Origin: VRUE01 sp035701465
Lineage (GTDB): Bacteria; Actinomycetota; Thermoleophilia; Solirubrobacterales; 70-9
Direction of reading: 5' to 3'
Length of the DNA: 21,484 bases
NCBI GenBank assembly: GCA_035701465.1
Contig: DASSMU010000129.1
Location: 1-21,484, forward strand
Shown: piece by piece, positions 6,851 to 14,002 of the stretch
Layout of the letters: every line of letters starts with the position of its first letter
Position numbering within the stretch: position 1 is the stretch's first letter
Program-made: the position numbers and the translations under genes
The notes under the pieces: generated by a model
What the model was told of the DNA's origin: nothing
Databases searched by the model: none
The model's input: the letters and a program-made list of their open reading frames with translations, nothing else

Positions 6851-7542
6851 CTCCCACTTCGGCTTTTTGCTCGACGTGAGGCGTAGACGCGACCGAAGTC
6901 GAGTAGCTGCCGACCACGGTGGACGAAGCCGCCGAGCGTGCGGCCAGTTGCCCGGTGGGTGAGTGCGAGCTCGTACTCACCCACTCGGTAGCGGGCACGG
7001 ACAGCGTCTACCGTCATCCCGATCTCCATCCCATAGCCGCGGGCAAAGGGAAGCGTGGCGCGGAGGACATCAGTTCGCATCGCCCGCTGACCGGAGATCG
7101 GTGCCTTCGCTTCGAAGCCGCAGAGGTGCCGGATCGCCCAGCGGGCGAAGCCCAGCGCCAGGCCAAAGCCGCCGCCCACGCGGCGGCCGAAGGCGGCCAC
7201 GGCGAGGTCGCACTCCCCCGCCTCGATCGCCGCGACCAACGGGGCAAGTCGCGCGGCCGAGTCGCCGAGGTCCCCGTCGCAAAGCAGAATCAACTCCGCC
7301 ACTGCCCCCGCACTCAGCGCCGCTTCCGTCGCCGCGGTGACGTTTGCACCCTTGCCGTGCGGGCGCCCGCGGCTGACCACTCGCGCCCCCGCGGCCATCG
7401 ACACCTCGGCGGTGCCGTCAGTCGAGGCGTCGTCGGCGACCCAGACCGCCGCCCCCGGAAAGGCACTCCGCAGCGCGGCGATCGTCTCGCCAACCCGGTC
7501 CGCCTCGTTCCGCGCTGCAACGATCACGGTCAGCACATCCAT
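6847..7542 (-). CDS. Family 2 glycosyltransferase
   Basis: A 231-residue GT-A-fold glycosyltransferase. It opens with VLTVIVAARNEADRVGETI, has the nucleotide-sugar motif DDASTDGT at 37-44, KGANVTAA at 64-71, and the metal-binding DGD at 89-91 within LLCDGDLGD. The family transfers a sugar from a nucleotide donor to a lipid, polysaccharide or small acceptor. The short length with no membrane helices at the C-terminus argues against a dolichyl-phosphate mannose synthase with anchors. Donor and acceptor cannot be told. ATG 7542 has no Shine-Dalgarno; GTG 7557, five codons upstream and preceded by CAGAAT at an 8-nt gap, is an alternative start. It faces the low-GC gene tail to tail. Confidence 0.8.
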   Translation of the reverse strand: MDVLTVIVAARNEADRVGETIAALRSAFPGAAVWVADDASTDGTAEVSMAAGARVVSRGRPHGKGANVTAATEAALSAGAVAELILLCDGDLGDSAARLAPLVAAIEAGECDLAVAAFGRRVGGGFGLALGFARWAIRHLCGFEAKAPISGQRAMRTDVLRATLPFARGYGMEIGMTVDAVRARYRVGEYELALTHRATGRTLGGFVHRGRQLLDFGRVYASRRAKSRSGS

Positions 7543-7574
7543 TCGGTTCGGGGCCACGACGGGACATTCTGCCT

Positions 7575-7619
7575 TCCGGTGCGCCTTTTCCTCCTTATGG
7601 GGGGATAAAGCGCACCGGA
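7575..7619. promoter_or_regulatory. Perfect 10-bp inverted repeat upstream of the biotin-carrier gene
   Basis: TCCGGTGCGC (7575-7584) and GCGCACCGGA (7610-7619) are exact reverse complements separated by 25 nt. The repeat lies between the divergent glycosyltransferase and biotin-carrier genes. The right arm sits just before the candidate -10 (7628-7633) of the carrier gene, where a repressor could block transcription. The loop contains AAGGAGG on the minus strand, but no protein-like frame follows it. Operator or transcript hairpin; role unknown. Confidence 0.45.
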
Positions 7620-7627
7620 GCAACGGA

Positions 7628-7633
7628 TATTGT
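7628..7633 (+). promoter_or_regulatory. Candidate -10 of the biotin-carrier operon
   Basis: TATTGT ends 8 nt before ATG 7642, with no ribosome-binding site between. This matches the TANNNT placement seen before four other genes here and suggests a leaderless message. It also argues against the TTG at 7630, which lies inside the hexamer, as the start codon. Confidence 0.5.
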
Positions 7634-7641
7634 CCCGCGCC

Positions 7642-7854
7642 ATGGCAGACATCGAGGCGCACATCACAGGCAACGTCTGGAAAATCGAGGTCGCGGTCGG
7701 GGACACGGTCGAGGACGGCGACACGGTCGTCATCCTCGAGTCGATGAAGATGGAGATCCCGGTCGAGGCCGAAGACGACGGCACCGTCAAGGAGATCCGC
7801 TGCGAGGAGGGCCAAGCCGTCAGCGAAGGCGACGTCCTCGTCGTACTGGAGTAG
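7642..7854 (+). CDS. Biotin/lipoyl attachment carrier protein (BCCP-like)
   Basis: A 70-residue stand-alone biotinyl domain. The biotin attachment motif is ESMKMEIPV, with Lys36 as the residue biotinylated by BirA. The length equals a single hammerhead domain with nothing added, as in the small biotin carriers common in actinobacteria that resemble the C-terminus of acyl-CoA carboxylase alpha subunits. The Met-Lys-Met setting favours biotin over lipoate. Its carboxylase partners are not in the window. It is followed after 7 bp by a decarboxylase-like crotonase, and the bio genes lie 3 kb downstream. Confidence 0.9.
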   Translation: MADIEAHITGNVWKIEVAVGDTVEDGDTVVILESMKMEIPVEAEDDGTVKEIRCEEGQAVSEGDVLVVLE

Positions 7855-7861
7855 GCGCCCG

Positions 7862-8668
7862 ATGGAAGAGCGTCTCGCGGGCGGCAAGCTGATCCTCGAC
7901 TCGCCCGCCGAGGCGGTCGTCCGCCTGCGCATCTCCAACCCCGAGCGCCGCAACGCCCTCGACCACGAGATCCTCGACGCCCTCGCCGAGACGCTGCCGC
8001 GCCTCGACCACGGGATCGAGACCCGCTGCGTGCTGATCACCGGCGCGCCGCCGGTCTTCTCAGCCGGCTACGACATCGCCTCGATCCCGTCGGAGACCTT
8101 CGAGCGCGACGCCGAGGCGCTCGTCGCCCACCCCTTCCACGCCGCGATGGAGGCGATCGCCGGGCATCCCTGGCCGACCCTCGCGGCGCTCAACGGCCAC
8201 TGCATCGGCGGTGGTCTGGAGCTGGCGATCACCTGTGACCTGCGGATCTGCGCGTCCGGCGCGAAGCTGGGGATGCCGCCGGTCAAGCTCGGCCTCGTCT
8301 ACGGCCACACCGGGCTGCGCAAGTTCCTCGACACGGTGGGCCTGGCTCGCACCAAGGAGCTCTTCCTCACCGGCCGCAACTTCGAGGCGACCCGGGCCGA
8401 GGAGATCGGCCTCGTCCACGAAGTCGTCGAGGCCGATCGGCTCGAGCAGGCGGCGGTCGAGCTCGCGGGCGAGATCGCCGCCAACGCACCGCTCTCGATG
8501 CGGGGCAACAAAAGCGCGATCGACTTGCTCAACGCCTCACCGGTCCTGAGCGAACAGAAGGAGGCCGGGCTGATCGCCCTGCGCGAGTCGTGCTTTACCT
8601 CCGAGGACCTGCGCGAGGGCATCAGGGCCTTCGCCGAGAAACGCAAGCCCGAGTGGCGGGGGCGATGA
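7862..8668 (+). CDS. Crotonase-family protein, methylmalonyl-CoA decarboxylase-like
   Basis: A 268-residue enoyl-CoA hydratase/isomerase superfamily member. The oxyanion-hole segments are VFSAGYDI (65-72) and IGGGLEL (115-121). The second catalytic glutamate of true hydratases, in the QPE motif, is replaced: the sequence reads GMPPVKLGLVY. By recalled comparison, TPVNLGVPY and the ending FLEKRKPNFVGH of E. coli methylmalonyl-CoA decarboxylase (ScpB) correspond closely to PPVKLGLVY and FAEKRKPEWRGR here. The ScpB active-site His (FSAGHDI) is Tyr70, so activity may differ. Acyl-malonyl-CoA decarboxylation is therefore more likely than hydration, but is not certain. It lies 7 bp after the biotin carrier and overlaps the glycosylase gene by ATGA. 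Confidence 0.75.
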   Translation: MEERLAGGKLILDSPAEAVVRLRISNPERRNALDHEILDALAETLPRLDHGIETRCVLITGAPPVFSAGYDIASIPSETFERDAEALVAHPFHAAMEAIAGHPWPTLAALNGHCIGGGLELAITCDLRICASGAKLGMPPVKLGLVYGHTGLRKFLDTVGLARTKELFLTGRNFEATRAEEIGLVHEVVEADRLEQAAVELAGEIAANAPLSMRGNKSAIDLLNASPVLSEQKEAGLIALRESCFTSEDLREGIRAFAEKRKPEWRGR

Positions 8669-9297
8669 GCTCGGCTGCCAGGCAACTCGCCGCCGCCGAC
8701 CCGACGATGGCGGCGCTGATCGAGCGCCTCGGCGAGATCGACCTGGAGACGCGGTTGCGACGTCGCAGCGAGGAGCGTCCGGCTGACGCCTACGGGGCGC
8801 TGCTGCGGGCGATCGTCGGCCAGCAGCTCTCGACCAAGGCGGCGCGAACGATCTACGGACGCATCCTCGACCTCTTCGAGGGCACCACGCCCTCGCCGGA
8901 GCAGCTGCTCGAAGCCGACGAAACCGACCTGCGCGGCGCCGGCCTCTCCGGGCGCAAGGTCTCCTACGTCCGCGACCTCGCCTCACACGTGCTCGCCGGA
9001 GAGCTGGAGCTCGACCGTCTCGACGATCTCTCCGACGAGGAGGTGGTCGAAGAGATCGTCGCCGTGCGCGGCCTTGGTGTCTGGACCGCGGAGATGTTCC
9101 TGCTCTTCCACCTCGAACGGCCTGACGTGCTCTCCGGCGGCGACCTCGGCATCCGCAAGGCGGTGCAGGTCGAGTACGAGCTGGACGAGATGCCTGCCCC
9201 GGCGCGGGTGCTGGAGATCGGCGAGCCCTGGCGCCCGCACCGCAGCCTCGCCTCGCTCTACCTCTGGGAGTCGCTTGCAAACGCGCCCGCCGATTGA
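8665..9297 (+). CDS. DNA-3-methyladenine glycosylase, AlkA/HhH-GPD type
   Basis: A 210-residue helix-hairpin-helix base-excision glycosylase that removes alkylated purines from DNA. AIVGQQLSTKAA (49-60) is the conserved first helix block. VRGLGVWTAEMFLLF (134-148) is the HhH motif. FHLERPDVLSGGDLGIRKAV carries the catalytic aspartate, most likely Asp160. There is no Ada-like or iron-sulfur domain. The start at ATG 8665 overlaps the upstream stop as ATGA, indicating translational coupling. Placement within an acyl-CoA/biotin-carrier operon has no obvious functional logic. Confidence 0.88.
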   Translation: MSSAARQLAAADPTMAALIERLGEIDLETRLRRRSEERPADAYGALLRAIVGQQLSTKAARTIYGRILDLFEGTTPSPEQLLEADETDLRGAGLSGRKVSYVRDLASHVLAGELELDRLDDLSDEEVVEEIVAVRGLGVWTAEMFLLFHLERPDVLSGGDLGIRKAVQVEYELDEMPAPARVLEIGEPWRPHRSLASLYLWESLANAPAD

Positions 9298-9328
9298 GGC
9301 ACGGCGGGCAACGGCCGACAAGAGAACG

Positions 9329-10828
9329 ATGCGCCTTCGCGTCTGGTTCGGATTCGCGCTCGTCGCCGCCATCGCGGTCGGGTCGATCGCCCTTGCCCTG
9401 GTCGTCCACGAGCGGGAAGACGACAACTTCGAGACGACGCAGCGGGGCGAGGCGATCCGCGCCGCCCACCAGGCCAAAGCGCTGGCTGCCCTTTCCGTCG
9501 GGCAGCTGGCCAGCGCCGCGGCCTTCTACAAGGCGGAGGGACATTTCGACCGGCACGAGTTCGACGTCATCGCCGGCTCCCTGCTGAAGCCGGGGGCGCT
9601 GACGGCCACCGCCTTCGTCGGCTCGGTGCCGCGGGCGGCGCGGGCGCGCTTCGAGCGCAGCCACGGCTTCCCGATCCTCGAACGCGGCCCGCTGGGCGAG
9701 CTTCGCAGGGCCGGCAGCCGTCCCCACTACTACCCGCTGACCTTCATCGCCGCCTCCGGCCTGACCGTGCAGCCGCCGCTCGGCTACGACGTCGGCTCCG
9801 ACGCGCTGCGTGGCGCCTACCTGCTGCGGGCACGGGACACCGGTAGGCCCGCGGCAACCCCGATCATGCGCCTCCCCGTGGGCGGCATCGGGATCAACGT
9901 CTTCCGCCCCGTCTACCGCGACGGCGCCGCGATCGCGACTGCGGCCGAGCGCCGCAAGGCCCTGATCGGCTTCGCCGCGGGTTCCTTCCACGTACCCGAG
10001 CTGACGCACGCCGCGACCGCCTCGCTCCCTGACGGGGTCGAAGCATCGCTTGTGGAGCGGGGCAAGCGGATCTCCGGTCCCGCCCTGTCGCGCGAGGAAT
10101 CGGCGATCGCGCCGATCCAGATCGCTGATCGCACTTGGCTGCTCGTCATCCGCGACCCCGGCCGGCCGGGGGTCGACCTGGCGGTGATGATCGCCCTGGT
10201 AGGCCTCTCGGTGGCGGCGCTGCTGGCAGCGCTGGTGCTGATCTGGAGCCGCAGCGAGCGCATGCACGAACTGAAACGCCAGGCCAGTCAGGACTCGCTG
10301 ACGGGACTGAAGAACCGGCGCCGCTTCGAAGAGGACCTGCGGGCCGAGCTCGCCCGCAGCCACCGCTATGAAGTGACCGGGGCGCTGCTGATGCTCGACC
10401 TCGACCACTTCAAGCAGGTCAACGACACGCTGGGCCACCCGGCCGGAGACCGGGTGATTGCCAAGATCGCGGCGGTCCTGCGCGGTCGCACCCGCGAGAC
10501 CGACGTGCTGGCCCGGCTCGGCGGCGACGAGTTCGCGATCGTCCTTCCCCGCTGCGATCTCGACGAGGCGCAGGAGGTGGCGGCCGAGATCGCGAAGGCG
10601 ATCCGCGAGCGCATGCGCAACGAAGAGGACGTGCCGCCGATCACCGCCAGCATCGGCATCGCGCCCTTCGGGGCGGGCCAGCGACTCAGCTACGAAACCG
10701 TGCTGGGCAGGGCGGACGCGGCGATGTACGAAGCCAAGGACGCCGGGCGCGACTCGGTGCGGATATTCGGAGACAGCAAGGACGGCGTGCTCGTCGCAGG
10801 CCACGCCGGCGCGGGCCAGCCGGGCTGA
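9329..10828 (+). CDS. Membrane-bound diguanylate cyclase with CHASE-like sensor
   Basis: A 499-residue protein predicted to make cyclic di-GMP from two GTP. Membrane helices at about 6-26 and 284-306 flank an extracytoplasmic domain of roughly 250 residues with CHASE-domain character (LTATAFVGSVPRAARARFE, then a Pro-rich PHYYPLTFI segment near 132-140). The GGDEF domain follows: DSLTGLKNRRRF at 322-333, LDLDHFKQVNDTLGH at 356-370, and an intact GGDEF active site at 398-402. RETD at 389-392 fits the inhibitory I-site RxxD. There is no EAL domain. The ligand of the sensor is unknown. I chose ATG 9329 because it directly precedes the first helix. It lies 31 bp after the glycosylase gene. Confidence 0.88.
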   Translation: MRLRVWFGFALVAAIAVGSIALALVVHEREDDNFETTQRGEAIRAAHQAKALAALSVGQLASAAAFYKAEGHFDRHEFDVIAGSLLKPGALTATAFVGSVPRAARARFERSHGFPILERGPLGELRRAGSRPHYYPLTFIAASGLTVQPPLGYDVGSDALRGAYLLRARDTGRPAATPIMRLPVGGIGINVFRPVYRDGAAIATAAERRKALIGFAAGSFHVPELTHAATASLPDGVEASLVERGKRISGPALSREESAIAPIQIADRTWLLVIRDPGRPGVDLAVMIALVGLSVAALLAALVLIWSRSERMHELKRQASQDSLTGLKNRRRFEEDLRAELARSHRYEVTGALLMLDLDHFKQVNDTLGHPAGDRVIAKIAAVLRGRTRETDVLARLGGDEFAIVLPRCDLDEAQEVAAEIAKAIRERMRNEEDVPPITASIGIAPFGAGQRLSYETVLGRADAAMYEAKDAGRDSVRIFGDSKDGVLVAGHAGAGQPG

Positions 10829-10830
10829 CC

Positions 10831-10870
10831 CCCGCCAAGCCCGGAGGCCCTTCCCAGCCGTCCGGGCGGG
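10831..10870 (+). terminator. GC-rich hairpin after the cyclase gene
   Basis: CCCGGA (10840-10845) pairs with TCCGGG (10861-10866) across a 15-nt loop, and CCCG (10831-10834) can extend the stem with CGGG (10867-10870) past a bulge. No T-run follows. It sits between the cyclase stop and the bioB -10 candidate, so it may end the upstream transcript or affect bioB initiation. Confidence 0.35.
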
Positions 10871-10874
10871 CGCC

Positions 10875-10880
10875 TAGCCT
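10875..10880 (+). promoter_or_regulatory. Candidate -10 of bioB
   Basis: TAGCCT ends 9 nt before ATG 10890, with no Shine-Dalgarno between. The same spacing occurs before bioA (TAAGGT). A leaderless or near-leaderless bio transcript is inferred. No -35 is evident. Confidence 0.5.
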
Positions 10881-10889
10881 TGCGCCCGA

Positions 10890-12023
10890 ATGGCCTCCCT
10901 GATCTCGTTCGAGGAAGCGCTGGCGCTGGGCGCGTTGACCGACCGCCAGGAGATCGGCGACCTCGTCGAGCGCGCCTGGGCGGTCCGCCGCGAGAACTTC
11001 GGCGACTCGACCGACATGTGCTCGCTGGTCAACGCCAAGTCCGGCGGTTGCGCCGAGGACTGCGGCTTCTGCGCCCAGTCCCGCTACGCCGAGGCGGACA
11101 CGCCGATGCACGCGATGATGGAGCCCGAGCAGATCCTCGAGCACGCGAAGGCGGCCGAGGCGGCAGGGGCACACCGTTTCTGCATGGTCACCCAGGGCCA
11201 GGGCCTCTCCAAGCGCGACTTCGAGAAGATCCTCGAGGGGACGAAGCTGGTCGCCGAGCAGACCAACCTGAAGCGCTGCGCCTCGATCGGCCACATGTCG
11301 GCCGAGCGGGCGAAGAAGCTGCGCGAGGCGGGGGTGCAGCGGGTCCACCACAACGTCGAGTCCTCGCGCTCCTACTACCCGGAGGTCTCCAGCACCGTCC
11401 GCTACGAGGGCCGGCTGCGCACGATCGACGCGATCAAGGAGGCCGGCCTTGAGACCTGCGTCGGCGGCATCCTCAACCTCGGCGAGACGCCGCGGCAGCG
11501 GGTCGAGATGGCCTTCGAGCTGACCGAGATCGACCCGACCTCGGTGCCGATCAACCTGCTCAACCCGCGTGAGGGGACCAAGTTCGGCGACCGCCCGCTG
11601 ATGGACGCCTGGGAGGTGGTCAAGTGGGTGGCGATCTTCCGCCTGATCATCCCCGGCGCGCTCTTCCGCCTCTGCGGCGGCCGGGTCGAGAACCTCGGCG
11701 ACCTGCAGCCGCTGGCGGTGAAGGCGGGACTGAACGGGGTGATGATGGGGAACTTCCTGACCACGCTCGGCGCCGAGCCCGAGGACGACCGGGCGATGTT
11801 CGAGGAGCTCGGCCTGAACGTGGCGCGCCAGCCCGACAACGGCGCCAACCCGCGCCCCGACAACCGCGACGGCTGGCTCGACGGCGAGACCCCGGCGACG
11901 CCGATCGACGAGCTGATCGACCGCCAGGACGAGGCCAACTTCTGGGACCCCTCGACCCAGCTGCGGGTGATCAAGAAGACCAGGAAGCCCCCGCCGTACC
12001 CGGCGTCCAAGACCGCCGCATGA
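10890..12023 (+). CDS. bioB: Biotin synthase
   Basis: Radical-SAM enzyme that inserts sulfur into dethiobiotin, the last step of biotin synthesis. The protein has 377 residues. Cys54, Cys58 and Cys61 in GGCAEDCGFCAQS bind the [4Fe-4S] cluster and SAM. Cys98 (RFCMVTQG), Cys130 (KRCASIGH) and Cys190 (ETCVGGIL) correspond to the three cysteine ligands of the auxiliary [2Fe-2S] cluster, and Arg260 in FRLCGGR to its arginine ligand. The protein is longer than E. coli BioB by about 30 residues; the extra C-terminal part (DRQDEANFWDPSTQLR onward) is polar and ends in a Lys/Pro-rich tail. It is first of three coupled genes, overlapping bioF by ATGA. Confidence 0.96.
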   Translation: MASLISFEEALALGALTDRQEIGDLVERAWAVRRENFGDSTDMCSLVNAKSGGCAEDCGFCAQSRYAEADTPMHAMMEPEQILEHAKAAEAAGAHRFCMVTQGQGLSKRDFEKILEGTKLVAEQTNLKRCASIGHMSAERAKKLREAGVQRVHHNVESSRSYYPEVSSTVRYEGRLRTIDAIKEAGLETCVGGILNLGETPRQRVEMAFELTEIDPTSVPINLLNPREGTKFGDRPLMDAWEVVKWVAIFRLIIPGALFRLCGGRVENLGDLQPLAVKAGLNGVMMGNFLTTLGAEPEDDRAMFEELGLNVARQPDNGANPRPDNRDGWLDGETPATPIDELIDRQDEANFWDPSTQLRVIKKTRKPPPYPASKTAA

Positions 12024-13225
12024 CCGATATCGCGGACCGCCTGGAGGAGCTCCGCGACCGGGGGCTCCGCCGAAGGCTGCGCCTGATCGGCGGACCGCAA
12101 GGCCCGCGGGTGACGCTCGACGGGCGGACCGTTCTACTGCTCTGCTCGAACAACTACCTCGGCCTGGCCGATCACCCGCGCGTGCGGGGAGCGGCGGCGG
12201 AGGCGGCGATGCGCTGGGGCGCCGGGGCCGGGGCCTCGCGCTTGATCTCGGGCAACATGCGCCCTCACCGCCAACTGGAGGAGCGGCTGGCCGCCTTCAA
12301 GGGATACGAGTCGGCACTGCTCTTCGGCTCCGGCTACCTGGCGAACACGGGCACGATCGCGGCCCTGGCCGACCGCGGAGAGACGATCTTCTCCGACGAG
12401 CTCAATCACGCCAGCATCATCGACGGCTGCCGCCTCTCCCGGGCCGAGACCTTCGTCTACCGCCACGGCGACGTCGAGCACCTCGCCTGGGGGTTGCGCG
12501 AGGCCGGCGGGCGCGCCGCGCTGATCGTCACCGACGGCGTCTTCTCGATGGACGGCGACCTGGCGCCGCTGGAGGATCTGTCCCGGCTGGCCCGGGACCA
12601 CGGCTGCCGGTTGATGGTCGACGAGGCCCACGCCACCGGCGCGGTCGGCCCCGGCGGGCGCGGTTCGGTCGCGGCCGCCGGGCTCAGCGGCGAGGTCGAC
12701 CTGGTCGTGGGAACCCTCGGCAAGGCGCTCGGCTCCTACGGCGCCTACGTCTGCGCCGGCCGCGAGCTGACCGAGTACCTGCTCAACACGGCGCGCTCGT
12801 TCATCTTCTCGACCGCACCGCCGCCACCGTCGGTCGCTGCGAGTCTCGCCGCGCTGGAGCTGCTCGAATCCCACCCGCACCGGGTCGAGCGCCTCGCCCA
12901 GAACGCGGCGACCCTGCGCACCGCGCTCGCGGACGAGGGGCTCGCGGCCGGCGGCTCCTCGACCCAGATCGTCCCGGTCGAGGTCGGCGACGCCGCGCGG
13001 ACGATGGAGCTGTGCGAGCGGGTTCTGGAGCGCGGCGTCTTCGCCCAGGGCATCCGCCCGCCGACGGTGCCCGAAGGCCGCTCGAGGTTGCGCTTCACGG
13101 TGATGGCGACCCACCGCGCCGGCGAGCTCGAACGCGCCGCCAAGCTGGTCGGGGCAGCGGCCCGCGAGCTGGGAATCGTCCCGACTTCGCTGGCCCAAGC
13201 GCCTCGCGCAGCCGTCGCCGCCTGA
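12020..13225 (+). CDS. bioF: 8-amino-7-oxononanoate synthase (KAPA synthase)
   Basis: PLP-dependent alpha-oxoamine synthase that condenses pimeloyl-ACP or pimeloyl-CoA with alanine to give KAPA. The protein has 401 residues. It contains SNNYLGLADHP (43-53), GAGASRLISG (69-78), NHASIIDG (129-136), DEAHATG (201-207, with Asp201 and His204 contacting PLP) and GTLGKALGSYG, where Lys235 forms the Schiff base. Glycine C-acetyltransferase is a close relative, but the position between bioB and bioD settles the role. The ATG at 12020 shares ATGA with the bioB stop. Confidence 0.94.
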   Translation: MTDIADRLEELRDRGLRRRLRLIGGPQGPRVTLDGRTVLLLCSNNYLGLADHPRVRGAAAEAAMRWGAGAGASRLISGNMRPHRQLEERLAAFKGYESALLFGSGYLANTGTIAALADRGETIFSDELNHASIIDGCRLSRAETFVYRHGDVEHLAWGLREAGGRAALIVTDGVFSMDGDLAPLEDLSRLARDHGCRLMVDEAHATGAVGPGGRGSVAAAGLSGEVDLVVGTLGKALGSYGAYVCAGRELTEYLLNTARSFIFSTAPPPPSVAASLAALELLESHPHRVERLAQNAATLRTALADEGLAAGGSSTQIVPVEVGDAARTMELCERVLERGVFAQGIRPPTVPEGRSRLRFTVMATHRAGELERAAKLVGAAARELGIVPTSLAQAPRAAVAA

Positions 13226-13228
13226 GCC

Positions 13229-13939
13229 TTGAACGGCGTCTTCGTAACCGGAACTGGCACCGAGGTAGGCAAGACCGTGGTGGCCGCGGCCATGGCCCAC
13301 ACCCTCGCCGCCGCAGGCAACCGAGTAGCAGTCTTCAAGCCGGCCGTAACCGGCCTAGACCCCGAACAACCTGCCGATGGGCCGAAAACAGGAGCCGGAG
13401 TCCGGATTTCGTCCCGTCGACCCACGGTTGAGCCGGACCATGAGCTGTTGCGGCGGGCTGCCGGGTCTGCTCAGGCCGAGGAGGAGATTGCGCCCTATCG
13501 CTACGGGCCGCCTGCCTCACCGCATCTCGCCGCGGCGCTTGCCGGCGAGGAGATCGACCCCGAACGCCTGCGCGCCGCGGCCCGGGCCGCGGCGGCGAAC
13601 GCCGACGCGCTCGTCTGCGAGGGGGTCGGCGGCCTGCTCGTCCCCCTCCGCGACGACTACCTCGTCCGCGATCTCGCCGTCGACCTGGGCCTGCCCCTCG
13701 TCATCGCCGCCTCACCGGGCCTCGGCACGATCAACCACACCCTGCTGACGATCGAGGCGGCGCGCTCCGCCGGCCTCGTCGTCGCATCGGTCGTCCTCAC
13801 CCCCTGGCCGGATGGGCCCAGCCCGGTCGAGCAGTCCAACCGCGAGACGGTCGAGGCGCTCGGCGAAGTCCGGGTCCTGACGCTGCCCCAGATCGACCTG
13901 GACGACCCGCCGAGCTGGCCGAGCCTGAGCCCCAGCTGA
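13229..13939 (+). CDS. bioD: Dethiobiotin synthetase, with a repeat-encoded insertion
   Basis: ATP-dependent enzyme that closes the ureido ring of DAPA with CO2 to make dethiobiotin. The protein has 236 residues. GTGTEVGKT (8-16) is the P-loop, with Lys15; FKPAVTG (36-42) contains the conserved substrate-side lysine, Lys37; EGVGGLLVPL (131-140) is the conserved acidic-glycine block. The start is TTG 13229, 3 bp after the bioF stop, because the P-loop needs the immediately following residues. Between TGLDPEQP and EPDHELL lies an extra segment (ADGPKTGAGVRISSRRP, 49-65) absent from typical BioD. It is encoded by the palindromic repeat also present in glpK. The lysine and P-loop are unaffected, so the enzyme is probably active. 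Confidence 0.93.
   Translation: MNGVFVTGTGTEVGKTVVAAAMAHTLAAAGNRVAVFKPAVTGLDPEQPADGPKTGAGVRISSRRPTVEPDHELLRRAAGSAQAEEEIAPYRYGPPASPHLAAALAGEEIDPERLRAAARAAAANADALVCEGVGGLLVPLRDDYLVRDLAVDLGLPLVIAASPGLGTINHTLLTIEAARSAGLVVASVVLTPWPDGPSPVEQSNRETVEALGEVRVLTLPQIDLDDPPSWPSLSPS
13373..13421. repeat. Palindromic coding repeat, copy 2 (inside bioD)
   Basis: A 49-bp imperfect palindrome centred on 13397 with 17 of 24 symmetric pairs matching. It aligns without gaps to 3364-3412 (40 of 49 identical), and similarity continues a few bases beyond the right end (CCCACGG against CCCCCGG). It is read from its first base as codon position 1, whereas in glpK the element is read from the other strand and in another phase. 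It encodes residues 49-65 of BioD. Confidence 0.82.
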
Positions 13940-14002
13940 CGATCGCGGGCGTAGCCTCGCACCTTCCGACGGCGGCAGCAGGATCGGCGCCGGCACGGCC
14001 GA
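13940..14002. other. Short gap between bioD and the exporter gene
   Basis: These 63 bp between two convergent genes hold no recognisable terminator. TAGCCT at 13952-13957, in a GCGTAGCCTCGC context like that before bioB, resembles a -10 on the plus strand, but no start codon or gene follows it. Confidence 0.4.

Noticed and set aside
7530..7790. Possible small minus-strand gene after the AAGGAGG at about 7591-7597
   Set aside because: The ATG following it opens a short Arg/Pro-rich frame out of phase with the glycosyltransferase and lacking protein-like character.
8537..10804. A 755-codon open frame on the minus strand opposite the crotonase, glycosylase and cyclase genes
   Set aside because: High GC makes antisense frames stay open. 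Its translation is Arg/Ala/Gly/Pro-biased with no motif, while the plus strand carries three complete conserved enzymes.
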